A program made the translations under genes and the position numbers. The notes under the pieces are model-generated. The model saw only the letters and a list, made by a program, of their open reading frames with translations, made no database searches and had not been told where the DNA came from. From Rhynchonema sp. JSB1_4 (taxonomy: Eukaryota > Nematoda > Chromadorea > Monhysterida > Xyalidae): DNA of 64,000 nucleotides. The stretch covers positions 61,254 through 125,253 of the forward strand of contig JASAMV010007225.1 of NCBI GenBank assembly GCA_030248065.1, in the 5' to 3' direction. Positions 46,370 through 57,318 of this stretch are shown here, piece by piece; the first letter of the stretch is position 1; each line of letters begins with the position of its first letter.

Positions 46370-46377
46370 CGCGCAAG
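46370..46377 (-). promoter_or_regulatory. TATA-like box upstream of the lectin gene
   Basis: The minus strand reads GTATATAAATG about 155 nt upstream of the lectin ATG. Position and orientation fit a core promoter with a short leader; the transcription start is not visible. Confidence 0.4.
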
Positions 46378-46618
46378 CATTCAGTAAAACTGCGACAATG
46401 GCACTGTTTGTACGTCACGATCAAGTCATATGGATTAATGAATGTCGCCATGAACGAAACAAAAGAGTTTGATAATCGGCCAGTGCTGTCGTCACTTTAC
46501 AGCTGCCAGCCATCACCCACAGCACTTTTTATATGCCTTACGTCACCGTCTGGTCATGTGAATGAATTAATCGGGTCACAAAAATGAAAAAAACTGTTTG
46601 TTAGGGCGTTTCGGTGTT

Positions 46619-46671
46619 CTTATCTGATGAAATGTGCCCTTATCATTCAACGTCATCGTTGCTAAGATAAG
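46619..46671. promoter_or_regulatory. Cluster of three GATA sites upstream of the lectin gene
   Basis: CTTATCT (46619-46625), CTTATCA (46639-46645, reading TGATAAG on the minus strand) and AGATAAG (46665-46671) lie within 53 bp, about 400-450 bp upstream of the lectin ATG. TGATAAG is the extended site preferred by nematode intestinal GATA factors such as ELT-2. Confidence 0.5.
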
Positions 46672-47118
46672 GTTATGCGTCAAATGCAAGTCTATACCAC
46701 AAAGTACTGTATCGGGGCATGTGCAGTAGCGCATGTCCCATATGGTTGCCCGGAGTTAGTGCCGGCAGCAAAAACTTTCACTGGCCACTAATTCCACAAG
46801 AAAACACCGATGGCTTCAATATTCAGGCGCAACGTATAGGCAATCCGCCAGCTCATGGCACTCCACACACACAGGCTGCACGCTAAATTACTGCCGTCAA
46901 TGAGTGCATCTACTTTTCGGCAGCTATCCGTTGAAACATCCCCAAATTTTGCGACAGTGCAGAGATGTGTTATGTCAAGCAGCTTATGAAAACCAGGTAA
47001 TTTTAAAAGTCGGCCATCAAAGCATGGCACTCGCCCAAAGTGCACATCTTGTTTAGAAAATGGCGTGTGCTGCTGCATGCGCGCTGTGTATAAAAAGTGC
47101 CATGAGCCGATGGATTGC

Positions 47119-47390
47119 CTATACCGTCGGTATCAGTAAAATTAAGACCAACCCCCACCAAAAGACCAACCCCCTTTTTGTGTGCAGCGTGTAGCTGGCA
47201 AACTATTCTAAACATTCACCAAAAATTTCGTCTCAAAACGCTATGTACATTGAGTTACAGCCTGTTGAAAACACCTGCTAGTTCCGGTTGGGGGTTGGTC
47301 TAGTTTCTTGTTTTTGAAAAAGAAAACCAAGTTGCTTGGCGGAGCAATTTTCGCGGACAAAAAAGACCAAGCCCCAAAGCACGCGACCCC
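47119..47390. mobile_element. MITE with GGGGTTGGTCTT word, orientation 1
   Basis: It contains CGGTATCAGTAAAATTAAG, repeated GACCAACCCCC / GGGGGTTGGTC and AAAAAGACCAAGCCCC. An inverted sister occupies about 47925-48235. Exact ends are not resolved. Confidence 0.5.
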
Positions 47391-47421
47391 AACACACACA
47401 CACACACACACACACACAAGA
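47391..47421. repeat. CA microsatellite
   Basis: About fourteen uninterrupted CA units directly follow the MITE. Confidence 0.9.
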
Positions 47422-47549
47422 TTGCTTCAGCACATGATTGTTGCATAATACCCCAGCTGTGTGTGTGTGTTGTATTAGGGACTTTACGCTCTCTCGGTGA
47501 GTGCGTCGCTGCTGGCCCGATCATTACGTTTATAATGTATCGTAAGGCG

Positions 47550-47635
47550 GCTTGGCTGTCGGCGTCTTTAGCACAGTGGCAAGCATATCTGACTGTGGTT
47601 GTGAGAGCCACGAGTTCGAAGCTTCTCACAGACAA
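47550..47635 (+). mobile_element. Degenerate tRNA-like (SINE-type) segment
   Basis: TTTAGCACAGTGGCAAG resembles an A box and GAGTTCGAAGCTT a degenerate B box about 35 bp later. No tail was found. Weak. Confidence 0.35.
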
Positions 47636-47729
47636 GCTTTTTGATGTTTTTCTTTATGTTTTCAATGTGTAAATATCAATGATTTCAACAAACAGAAACC
47701 AATCGCTTCACACCCGACGTTTGCTTCAA

Positions 47730-47825
47730 AATACAATCAGAAAAACCCGGCCCAAAAAATCGGGCCGGATAGGACCGGGCTGACTTTTTCTGAATCCGGC
47801 CATGCCGGATCGAGGTAACCCGATT
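47730..47825. mobile_element. Small CAGAGGTGGGAATCGGG-type MITE
   Basis: CAGAAAAACCCGGCCC on the left and GGGTAACCC-like sequence ending CACCTCTG on the right enclose ATCGGGCCGG / GGCCGGATT words. It is related to the GGCCCG family at 20383-21048. Confidence 0.5.
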
Positions 47826-47924
47826 CCCACCTCTGTAACAAGCATTTTGAATGATAATGCTGCATTTAAGACGTTTTCATGAACCCCGTATTGAATCATT
47901 TTCAAGCAGGCTAAAAATAAATGG

Positions 47925-48235
47925 CAGAGAAAATGGGGGTTGGACTTTTTTTCGGTTTTCAACTGCTCCGCCAAGGGGCTTGGTCTATATTTATTTTTTT
48001 GTCAACTAAAACCAACCGACAAATAGCTTTGTTTTTACTTGGATATGATGATTCAAAGTCTAGTTTTGTTTCTATGATGATCAGCATGCTCCCTTTCGTA
48101 GACATGCCAAACATCAGCCTACCGAACCAAACCGTGTTGGAAATGCGGTCAGGCCAACTTCAAACGCTTTTTTCTCGAAAAAGTGGTTTGGGGGTTGGTC
48201 TTATTTTTACTGATACCGACGATACCTTGAGCCAC
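47925..48235. mobile_element. MITE with GGGGTTGGTCTT word, orientation 2
   Basis: Shared segments with 47119-47390 include GGCTTGGTCTA, GGGGGTTGGTC and ACTGATACCGACG. Exact ends are uncertain. Confidence 0.5.
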
Positions 48236-48679
48236 CCTGCAACTACGTTCAAAATTTGACGTTGATCAGTGCTGGAATCATGGAGTTACGGCACAGCGCA
48301 AAACCGTTCTTCTTTCTTTCTTTCTTTTTTCCGACAAAAAGAAGATTGACTAATTTTACGGAAATCCGCCCGTTTTGTGTGTGCTTAAAGAGGCGGACAC
48401 ATTGCTAAAAGTGCTCTTTTTATGATTTCAGCTTGTAGCTGGGATATGTGCGATCAGAATGACATCAAGATTAAATTAATCGGATGAAAATCGACCGAGA
48501 TTGAAGCGATTGAATCGGTCCAACCAGGAACAAAATTACTTTTGGACCAGCTGCATTTTTATTGCAAATCAGGGGAACCTCGTACTCTGGCCATGGAACA
48601 TTCAGAAAAATAGTCGTTTTTATATGAAAACAAAGGAAACATGCTTGGCGCATTTCATCACTGCGTGACGCCGTGTTGG

Positions 48680-49556
48680 AGGTACTCTTGGAGGGGGATA
48701 CCTACTCTACTGTACCGCGCTCGGAGAGGGGGGGATACATCAACATCAATTGCAGTCCGACATTCACTCAGTTCAAAGCTGGATGTCTGCTAATGGCCTT
48801 AGGGTCTCAGCCAAAAAATGTGCAATTCTCAGGCTTGGGGTACTCTCCCCCGTGCCGACAATTTACCTCTTGGATAACTCACCCATTAGCCTCCCTCCCT
48901 TTGTCGGAGATCTCGGTGTCCTTTTTGATCAGGGCAGCCTAAATTTTGAAGCCCATTCTGCTAAGCTCATTACCGAGGCCAGCAGAATGGCCAGTATAAT
49001 AAGAAGGAACTTCTACACCAGGGACCCCTCCTTTTTACGCAAGCTATATTTGGCTTACGTTCGCCCCATCTTAGAATTTTGCATGTCGGTTTGGTCTCCA
49101 CAAGATAAAACCACGTGCAAGAAATTGGAGGCGGTTCAACGCGGCTTCACCCGTTATCTACCCGGTATGGGTGACCACCCATACCTAAAACGCCTCTCCC
49201 TGCTCCATCTGGAACCCCTGGTGTACCGGCGTGTCATCAATGACTTGGTATTGGTGCACAAAATTATTTCCGGCCTTATATAGTAAATTTCTAATTTCGT
49301 TGCCTCATACACTTTTACAGACGCAGGGAAACTGCGGTTCGAAGTCGAGGCAGGCAACAAGCTCATCACACAGTCAACAAGCCACGCAGCTAGCTCGTGT
49401 GCGTTTCGAATGTTTCAGTCGCACAAACTGTGTGGCTTGTTGACTATATGTGCGTTGAGCTTGTTGCCTGCCTCGACTTCGAACGGGAGTTTTCCTTCGT
49501 CTGTAGGAATGCATGAGGCAACGAAATTAGAAACTTACTATACCAGGGGTTGCAAG
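48680..49556 (+). mobile_element. CR1-like LINE RT fragment, interrupted by a foldback
   Basis: The open frame from 48750 gives the same RT C-terminal segment as the LINE at 43.2-43.9 kb: DLGVLFDQG, LRKLYLAYVRPILEFCMS, NDLVLVHKIISGLI. At 49280 the frame is broken by the insertion 49281-49540; beyond it the frame resumes as IPGV, as in the sister copy. A GGCCCG-word element follows at 49557. Upstream of 48750 the frame is shifted. Dead copy. Confidence 0.85.
49281..49540. mobile_element. TA-target foldback inside the LINE
   Basis: Inverted arms TAGTAAATTTCTAATTTCG and CGAAATTAGAAACTTACTA enclose GTTGCCTGCCTCGACTTCGAA and its complement. TA flanks both sides; removing element plus one TA restores the LINE reading frame. 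A TA duplication suggests a Tc1/mariner-type transposase. Confidence 0.82.
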
Positions 49557-50140
49557 CAGAGATCGGAAACGGGCCGGGTAAAGTCGGCCCGGCCCGGCCC
49601 GGTCGGCGAAAAGTCCGGCCCGGCCCGGTGGAGGGCTGCAGGTCGGCCCGGCCCGGCCCGTTTTGGCTTGAGGTCGGCCCGGCCCGGCCCGACCCGGCCC
49701 GGTCAGCCAATTTTCAAGGGCTGAAAACTAAAAAAGTCCAAAAAGCTGAAAAAAATTCGAAAATTTTCTGCAGAATACTTGTTTTCACTGGTTGGTACAG
49801 CTGGGGGGAAGGGTAGGTAGGTAGGTAGGTAGATTGACGCGCCATCCTGATGCAGTACGTAAGGTAAGTCGCCGCCCCGGTTGGTACAGTAGTAGGTATA
49901 ATTTTTGGCTCAAAATGGTTTAAAATCGGTATTTTTCACTCCATATAGGCGAAAAATCGCGCGTGACGCGCGAAATTAGCGCTTAAGAGTACATTCTCAT
50001 CAATATGTAGACATAAAATTTTGTTCCCGGACGACTCCCCCCAGCTCGGCCGGTCGGTACTACAGTAGGTAGGTTCATTGCAGGCAGGCTTTTTTGGTGG
50101 TACAGTAGGAGTAGGTTGATTGCTGCAAAGCAAAGGCCTG
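49557..50140. mobile_element. Composite of GGCCCG-word and GGTACAGTAGG-word MITE fragments
   Basis: CAGAGATCGGAAACGGGCC starts at 49557 with many GGCCCG words. From about 49790 GGTACAGCTGGGGGG and GGTACAGTAGGTAGG words mark a second family, ending near 50120. No complete pair of ends was found. Confidence 0.55.
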
Positions 50141-50279
50141 GCCTGAAATGTTATTGCGCGAAGCGCAATTGCAGTATGGCTTTCAAATCATAGCCAGGTG
50201 TTTTTTCGTGACGTGATGGTGCGTGGTCTAATTCTGGTATTGGGTATTGGTATTGAAGCTGGCCTGGTATTGGTATTGG

Positions 50280-50690
50280 CAGTGTAGTGGCAGGCCCATG
50301 TGTGGGAGGTAAGTATGATGCGGGGTTGGGACCGGAAGCGTGGAGAGGTATGATTTTGGTCACCCAAAAAGGCGAAAAAACACCGTTTTTGTGATACAAT
50401 TTTGGCCAAAAATTGAGGTAAAAATAGTACTTTTTTAAAATTTTCGCCGAAAATCGCCTAAAAATAGGTATTATGGGTGGGTTTGCGCGCGGAGCGCGCG
50501 ATTTTTGGGAAAATAAGGTCGAAAAACACCGATTTTTGCCTTAAAAAGGTATAAAATTGCTTGTGAGAGGTATGATTTGGAGTTGTGAGAGGTAAGTACT
50601 CAACCCCCCCCCCCCAACCCCCCTCGGGTTTTGTGGTAGGTAAGTACTGAGAGGGGGGGTAACCCCCCCAACCCCCCAGCCACTACTATG
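50280..50690. mobile_element. hAT-like MITE, CAGTGTAGTGGC family (GAGAGGTATGATTTGG word)
   Basis: Ends CAGTGTAGTGGC and GCCACTACTATG; an 8-bp duplication GGTATTGG flanks it, though the site is itself in a GGTATT repeat. Words GTGGGAGGTAAGTATG and GAGAGGTATGATTT recur. A fragment lies around 18440-18504. Confidence 0.7.
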
Positions 50691-50785
50691 GGTATTGGGT
50701 ATTGGTATTGGGTTTGCCCAGGTATTGGGTCAAAACCAATACCCAATACTAATCCAGGAAAACCCAATACCAAACCAATACCAAA

Positions 50786-51599
50786 CAGTGGTGTAGCTAC
50801 CCAGGCGGGGCGGCAACCTACTGTACCACCCAAAATGCGGGGCGGCAACCTACCTACTGTACCAGCCGAGCTAGGGGGGGGGGGTCGTACCACTTGGGGG
50901 GTCATCTGGAAACCGAAATTTTTATGTCTAAATACTGAAGAAAATGTGGCCTAAAACACTAATTTCGCGCGCAGCGCGCGATTTTTCGCCTATTTGCAGA
51001 CAAATATGCTAATTTTATGCAATTTTAAGCCAAAAATGAATGTTTTGGGTGAAAAGTTAGGTGGGGCGGCAACCTACCTACTGTACCAGGCAGTGTAGTT
51101 CCTGGGGGGGAGGGGGGGGGTCCCCCCCTAAGGTACACTAACCGCCGCGACCAAGGTACACTAGTACACTAACCGCCGCGCCAGGTACACTAACCGCCTC
51201 AATTTTTGCCTAAAATCGGCATTTTTAGGCCTAAAATGGCCATTTTTAGGCCTAAAATGGGTGATTTTTAGGTCAATGATGTCAAAAGTCGCCAAAATAC
51301 CCTTTTTATGGAGATTTTTTTCCAAAAAGGGGTAAAAATCGGTCAAATTTTCTACCTCAAAAAGTGACTTTTTCTTGGATTTGGGTCTTCCCCCCCCCCC
51401 TTCCCCCCCAGGGAGGTACACTAACCGCCGCACGGAAAAAAGGGGTAGGTACACTAAACGCCGCGCCGGACCAGGAACTACACTGGTACCAGGGGAGGGG
51501 CGGCAACCTACCTACTGTACCAGGCGAGGGGCGGCAACCTACCTACTGTACCTAGGGGGGGTCCCCCCCCCCCCCCCCCCCCCCCCAGCTACACCACTG
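50786..51599. mobile_element. hAT-like MITE, CAGTGGTGTAGC family (GCGGCAACCTACTGTACC word)
   Basis: Ends CAGTGGTGTAGCTACCC and CAGCTACACCACTG with an exact 8-bp duplication ATACCAAA. It hosts 51091-51485. A run of about 28 C precedes the right end. Confidence 0.9.
51091..51485. mobile_element. Nested CAGTGTAGTTCC-family MITE (GCGGTTAGTGTACC word)
   Basis: Complete ends and an exact 8-bp duplication GTACCAGG, which falls in the host's own word. Confidence 0.92.
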
Positions 51600-52095
51600 A
51601 TACCAAACCCAATACCTGACTCAAAACCCAATACCAAACCAATACCAAACCCAATACCAGACAAAAAACCCAATACCAAACCAATACTAAGACTGAGACC
51701 AATACCCAATAAATACCCAATACCAATACCAACCCAATACCCAATACTCAATACCAATACCAACCAACCCAATACCAAACCCAATACCAAGCACTTCAGT
51801 AGTATTGATCTGGTATTGGGTATTGGTATTGGTATTAGGTCTCACCCGGTATTGGTATTGGGTATTGGTATTGGGTCACCAATTAATTTGGTATTGGTAT
51901 TGGGTATTGGGTATTGGTACAGGGCCGGTATTGGTATTGGGTGTCAAAAGTGGTATTGTGCCCAGGCCTAGTTGCCCAGTTGTGTTACCATACGTTACCG
52001 TTACCCCTACCCTACCCGTTCTGTTTGTCCGTGTTTGTTTGCTCATATTTACTTCCAGTATCGCAGAAACCGGCGCTTGGCACAAGGTAATAAAG

Positions 52096-55000
52096 ATGGA
52101 TGCCGAAACTAGTGCAATTGCCGAGGCCAGCGCCAGTGGCCTCGATGAACCCTGCTCATCCGCTTCCACCGTCGAACAACGGCAAACAAATCGAGAGGGT
52201 TTGATCCAGAGAATCAACGAAGTCAAACGAATGCAGGAACGGCACAAAATGACCGTAAGTGGTTGCTTGTTTGTGTATTTTCCGTTTGACTTCTGTTCCC
52301 CGTTTATTGAAGTGCAAGTGCACTGATTTTTTGAGTGAAACCTTGATTATCAGAAAACACCAATTTTTACCGAAGATGCGCCTCCACCAAGCAGTGGTGT
52401 CGTTGGGGGGGGGGGTTGGGGGGGTTACCCCCCTGGTAGTATGGGGTATGGGAAATCGGCCGGGGGTATGGGGTATGGTAAATTTTTCACTTTTGGAACA
52501 AGCACCCCTAAGAAATGACTTTTTGACCCCGAGAAGTACCAAAATTGGCCATTTTTCGTCCAAAAATGTCAAAAATCGCTTACTACCGCAAGAAAACGCT
52601 GTTTTAAGCACTTTTTAGACCAATTTTGGCACTTTTAGAAGATTTTTGGGATCATTTTTTTCAAAACCCCCACCCTCGGGTATGGGAAATTTTTGAGTTT
52701 TTGGAAAACCCCCCTGGTATGGGAAATTTTTGATTTTTGGGGGTATGTATGGGAAATTTCCCGAAAATTGGGCTGGGTATGGGAAAATTTCGATTTCTCA
52801 ACGACACCACTGCCACCAAGTTTCCTTTCAGCTTCGCGCGCAACAACAAACGATGGCCGACTTCGAAATAGCCGACAACAAACTGACGAAACAGTGTGCG
52901 CAACTGGAGGCGAAATTGGAGACGAAGCGCGAATCGGTCAATTTCTACCGCGACTATCTGCAAAAATTTGAGACCAAAATAGAGGTGGGTATGTAGCATG
53001 CGAGCACGGGCAGTAAACACAGTGGGGAATCTCTGGCCTGGCCTGGTGGAGTTTTATGGAGTAATCATGGTGTAATCACAGCAGACTGAAATGTATCGAG
53101 TCTCGTGTCGCGTCGTGGCCCTGCAACCATAAATACGCCGTGCGGAACGTTTTTGTTTTATTGTTCTTGCCTGCATCAGGCATTGGATCATAATTGCGGA
53201 CGGAAAAGAACCGGTTTCTGTCGCAAAAAAAACGAAAAAACTAATTCCATTTCTTTGGGCCGAAAATAAATTACCTCAAAGACACCAATTTTTTACCTTT
53301 TTTTTGCCAAAAATGACGTTCTTGACCATCGTTTTTTCCATGCTCAGGAAGTTCATCAATGCGGAAGTGCCATCTGAGGGTTGTATTGTAACCAATATAA
53401 CAGACATTTTGAGCAGTATCTATGCCTTCAATAGCATATTGTGTCTTTGCATCATGTTTCACAACCCTTTTTGAGGTCAAACTACCCTGCACCTGTTGTT
53501 TGATACACTGTTTGCCAAACAAACTGATAAAATAGGTGGTATTTAAAAAAAAGATGTGTTTTTAAAGCATCCAAACCTCGAAAAAGATCTGTGCGAAAAC
53601 TGTTTCGTGGTTTAGTTGTTTGTTATTGGAGGAGTAGTAAAGCGCTGCGTTGGTTGTTTTTGTCAGACTCAACACAACGCTTGGCTGTCGGCGTCAGACG
53701 ATTCCGTCAGCGTTGATCAAATTAATTCATCATTGACAGCCGAAATGACGCTGTTCTTCCACAACAGCCGAATCGAACAGGAACGAAAAATTGCGGTAAG
53801 GCGTCTGAAGCAGTGCTGTGGCTGGGGGGGGAGGGCGTCCCCCCAATGGTACCCTACCCGCCCCGGCCTGGTACACTACCCCCTACCCGCCCCGCTCTGG
53901 TACCCTACCCACCCCGTTTTTTGCCCTCAAAATGCCCATTTTCCGGTCAAAAATGCCCAAATTTCGACCGAAAACCTTTAAAAGTGCAAAAAATCGCGCG
54001 CTACGCGCGACATATGTACTCTATAGCACATAAAAATAGGCACCCAAAAAAACTTGTATGGTACCCTACCCGCCCCGAAAAATCTTCCCCCCATCCCCCA
54101 ACCGGATCCTCCATGATTCCAGGTAAACACTGCACCCTACCCGCCCCGGATTTTTCCACCTATGCACCCTACCTGCCCCTCCAAAGTAGCCACAGCACTG
54201 GTCTGAAGGGATGAAAAATAAAGTATTTCATTAGCGCAAAAGTATCGCCAACATTTCGTCGTCAATACTGTATATTTTCTATGCAGGAGTTGACAGAAAA
54301 GGTCGAGCGGGCCAGACGCAAATTGAACGAAGCGCAGGAGGGCATACGACGAGAGGACGAAATGTGGAATGCTAACCTCGGGAAATACAACGATTATTGC
54401 AGCGAGGCGGCCAAGGGACTTGTTCAATACGCCGAGTATCAGTTCACGGGAAAAACATTCAAATCTCGGGTGCGTTTTGTGATTTACTGGCAAGTAAATT
54501 TTTAGATGACAATAAATAGTTGTGATCTCTTGTGAATCAGTGGTGTCGTTGAGAAATCGAAATATTTCCATACCCAGCCCAATTTTCGGGAATACTCCAA
54601 AAATCAAAAATTTCCCGTACCAGGGGGTTTCTCCAAAAATCCGAAAATTTCCTATATCCGAAGAGAGCTTCCTGAAGTAACCCCTAACATCTTCAAAAAG
54701 TGCCAAAAATTTGTCTGAAAATACTTGAAACAGGGTTTTCTTGCGGTAGCAAGCGATTTTTGACGTTTTTAGCCTACTGCTCGGGATCAAAAAGTCATTT
54801 CTTGATGGTGCTTGTTCCGAAAGTGAAAACTTCCCATACCCTTACCCCCGCCCGGCCGATTCTCCATACCCGTACCAGGGGAGGTAAGCCCCGCCCCCCG
54901 CGGTTAGTGTACCTATCCTTTTTTTCGTGCGGGGGTTAGTGTACCTCCCTGGAGGGGGGAAGGGGGGGAGAGACCCAAATTCAGGAAAAAGTCACTTTTT

Positions 55001-56147
55001 GAGGTGGAAATTTTGACCGATTTTTTGCCCCTTTTTGGAAAAAATTCTCCGTAAAAAGGGTATTTTGGCGACTTTTGACATCACTGACCTAAAAATGCCG
55101 ATTGTAGGCAAAAATTGAGGCGGTTAGTGTACCTGGCGCGGCGGTTAGTGTACCTAGGTCGCGGCGGTTAGTGCACCTTAGGGGGACCCCTTCCCCCCAG
55201 GAACTACACTGGGGTATTTTGACCCTAAAAATTGATGTGAAGCATAGTGCAAAGACACTATGTGGTACTGAAGACATGTAAACTGCTCGAAATCTCCAAG
55301 TTATTTCGTTCTAAACCTCCAGATGGCACTTCGGCATTGACGAACCTCTCGAACGTTAAAAAATAAGGGTCAAAAACGTCATTCTTGGCAAAAAATAGGA
55401 GAAAATTTTGTCCGTTTTTTTCACGGAAATTTATTTTCGGTCCAAAAGAACGGACCCGGTTTTTTTTCTTAAAAAAACCAGTTCTTTTCCATCCGCAGCC
55501 ATAGAGACCGGGAATCGGATCGATTCCCAAGCTTTATATCGCGCGAGCGTTTTGTAGATCGTGGCCGAGCGCGATGCGCGCGACATACGACAGAAGGAGT
55601 ACGATCGAAAACGACAGTATCTGCGACGACGACCCGTGGCGCCCGAAGATGTGCCTTTTCTGCGTTTGGAGGAACGCGACCGTGAGGAGGGCTTTGAGAT
55701 GAAAGCCAAAGTCAAAATGGTTGGTGCATCTTCTGGGTGTATGTTTTTAAATTTCTCGTGCTTATTGCATCTGAAAATGAGGTTGTCCAGAAAAACAGCA
55801 GTTGTTGTGATGCAAAATGTTTTTGTTTTTTTTTTCATTCGGTGCCGATAATTTATGTTACGCTTTTTCAGCTCCGAGCGCTCGCCAAAGTTTATGAAGA
55901 TGAATGTAAGAAACTTCGAACTATCTGTGGTTTGGACTCCGGTGAGAATAACCTTATTTATATTATTGATTGCAACGTCTCTGGTTTATCACATGTTAAA
56001 TACATCGAGCTGCCAACCTTTTCAGAAACCGAGCGTACGCCGACGAAAAGTTGGCAGGAATTGAACTCCGAGCGAATCGATGCCATCGAACACGAAGTTT
56101 TCAACGAATACGAAAAGAAACGAAGGCTCGGATCGGATGAACACTGA
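52096..56147 (+). CDS. Coiled-coil protein of unknown function
   Basis: Seven exons join in phase into 325 aa: 52096-52254, 52832-52984, 53667-53795, 54287-54469, 55558-55719, 55872-55941 and 56026-56147. The product is highly charged and helix-rich. The N-terminus is acidic and Ser/Ala-rich; from residue 35 on heptad-like stretches run through NEVKRMQERHK, KQCAQLEAKLETKRES, ELTEKVERARRKLNEAQ and AERDARDIRQKEYDRKRQY, ending with EYEKKRRLGSDEH. I do not recognise the family; a centrosomal, ciliary or scaffold role is conceivable but unsupported. Intron 1 contains a MITE ending 19 bp before exon 2, and intron 3 one starting 15 bp after exon 3. Exons 5-7 reappear inverted at 63075-63663. Confidence 0.8.
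52392..52812. mobile_element. hAT-like MITE, CAGTGGTGTCG family (GGTATGGGAAATT word)
   Basis: Ends CAGTGGTGTCGTTGG and CTCAACGACACCACTG, exact 8-bp duplication CCACCAAG. It lies in intron 1 of the coiled-coil gene. Confidence 0.92.
53811..54200. mobile_element. hAT-like MITE, CAGTGCTGTGGC family, copy 2
   Basis: Ends CAGTGCTGTGGCTGG and GTAGCCACAGCACTG, exact 8-bp duplication GTCTGAAG. Same GGTACCCTACCCGCCCCG word and backbone as 27496-27933. Confidence 0.92.
54538..55212. mobile_element. Chimera of two MITE families
   Basis: The left part (54538 to about 54893) is a CAGTGGTGTCG element with AAATTTCC words; the right part (about 54894-55212) is a CAGTGTAGTTCC element with GCGGTTAGTGTACC words and its end CCAGGAACTACACTG. 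Neither has its partner end, and the outer flanks do not match. Confidence 0.65.
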
Positions 56148-56280
56148 TCGTGCCACCATGATGGATATTTACTGATTTATTTGTGCTTTGGTAATGGTGC
56201 ACGATTTTTTATGGTTGTCCAGATGGAAGATACAGGTGTTGAGCTGTTCTCGGAATGTTTTTTATGGCCGTGTGTTGACA

Positions 56281-56405
56281 TTTTGCGAAAAACTTGTTGT
56301 GGTCTTATTGCCGCGCCTCACCAGGCGACTTATCCTAACCCAACAGCCCTCGTCAGGGCTACCCAGAGTGGCTGGCAATAAGACCACAACAAATTTTTCG
56401 CAAAA
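56281..56405. mobile_element. Small MITE with 32-bp terminal inverted repeats
   Basis: TTTTGCGAAAAACTTGTTG... and its complement enclose about 60 bp. The mirror copy is at about 62819-62939, and a single arm lies near 13568. Confidence 0.7.
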
Positions 56406-57116
56406 AAACAGGGTGTTGTGTTGTGTTGAAAAAGTAGAGTCCCAACCCACGCCCGTACTGCTGGCAGGCTGTTTCGAGGCTGAGCTTTTTCGCAAAGAAA
56501 TGACGCTGGCCCGAAAATTTTTCGCGATTGACATAAAACCAGCCGAAAGATTGCGCAAAAAATAATGGCAGCCGTAAGCCAATGGTACGAAATTGCAAAG
56601 ATCAATTTGCTTGTGCAACACTGTGTATCTTTTGTACAAATCACCCAATAAAAAAATGGCCTGCGAGTTTTTCGAAATGCAACGTATTTGTAGCTGCGCG
56701 TTGACGTTGCTTTTCGAAAAGCGCATTTGACGTCACAGGCTGCGTTCTTTGGTATTGGTAACTGTGGCTTCAAACAAACAACAGTGTAGGATTTGGCCCA
56801 TTGCAAACGGTCGTGATTATTGCATTCAAAAATTACTTGTCCTTCCTCTATGCTCATAATGTTCCATTTGCACATGTACATAGCACTGCATTTGTTGCCT
56901 TACGATTTTTACAACACTGTTCCTATCAAGCGTGATCTTTTCATGTGAGCATTTCTCTCGTGATTGACTTCGCGTAAAAACATCTAGTTTCGTTCGAACT
57001 TTCGTGTTCTGCATTTTGCTCTCTTTGTGTCATGAACACACAGCCGGCCATAGGCTGCTGTTACCTTCTTGTGATGGTGGAACAATGATTTCGGAAATCC
57101 AAGCCTGCACTATACT

Positions 57117-57263
57117 GGCGAACGAAAAAAAAACGTTTTTTAGGTTGTTCCCTTCCAAAAGTGTAGCACAGAACCTATGAGTTTTTTAGTGCGGATCAAA
57201 TTACTGGACAAATATTTAAAAAACGGTTTTTTCAAAGAAAAATAAAGAACGGTACTTTACGCC
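57117..57263. mobile_element. MITE with GGCGAACG / CGTAAAGTACCG ends
   Basis: A/T-rich element with ACGTTTTTTAGG and TTTAAAAAACGG words and ends GGCGAACGAAAAAA and CGGTACTTTACGCC. A related end lies at 28642 in WDR4 intron 2. Confidence 0.5.
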
Positions 57264-57318
57264 AGCGTGCCCAGCACAAGTTGGGTTTCATTGTGCAAAG
57301 TGTTGATGTGTTTTTCAG

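Larger units (their letters stand above)
50691..51960. mobile_element. GGTATTGGG-word element with inverted halves, hosting a nest
   Basis: CCAATACC words on one side (to 50785 and 51600-51795) face GGTATTGG words on the other (51806-51960). The element at 50786-51599 is inserted in it. Its own ends are hard to fix because the repeat runs to the edges. Confidence 0.6.
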
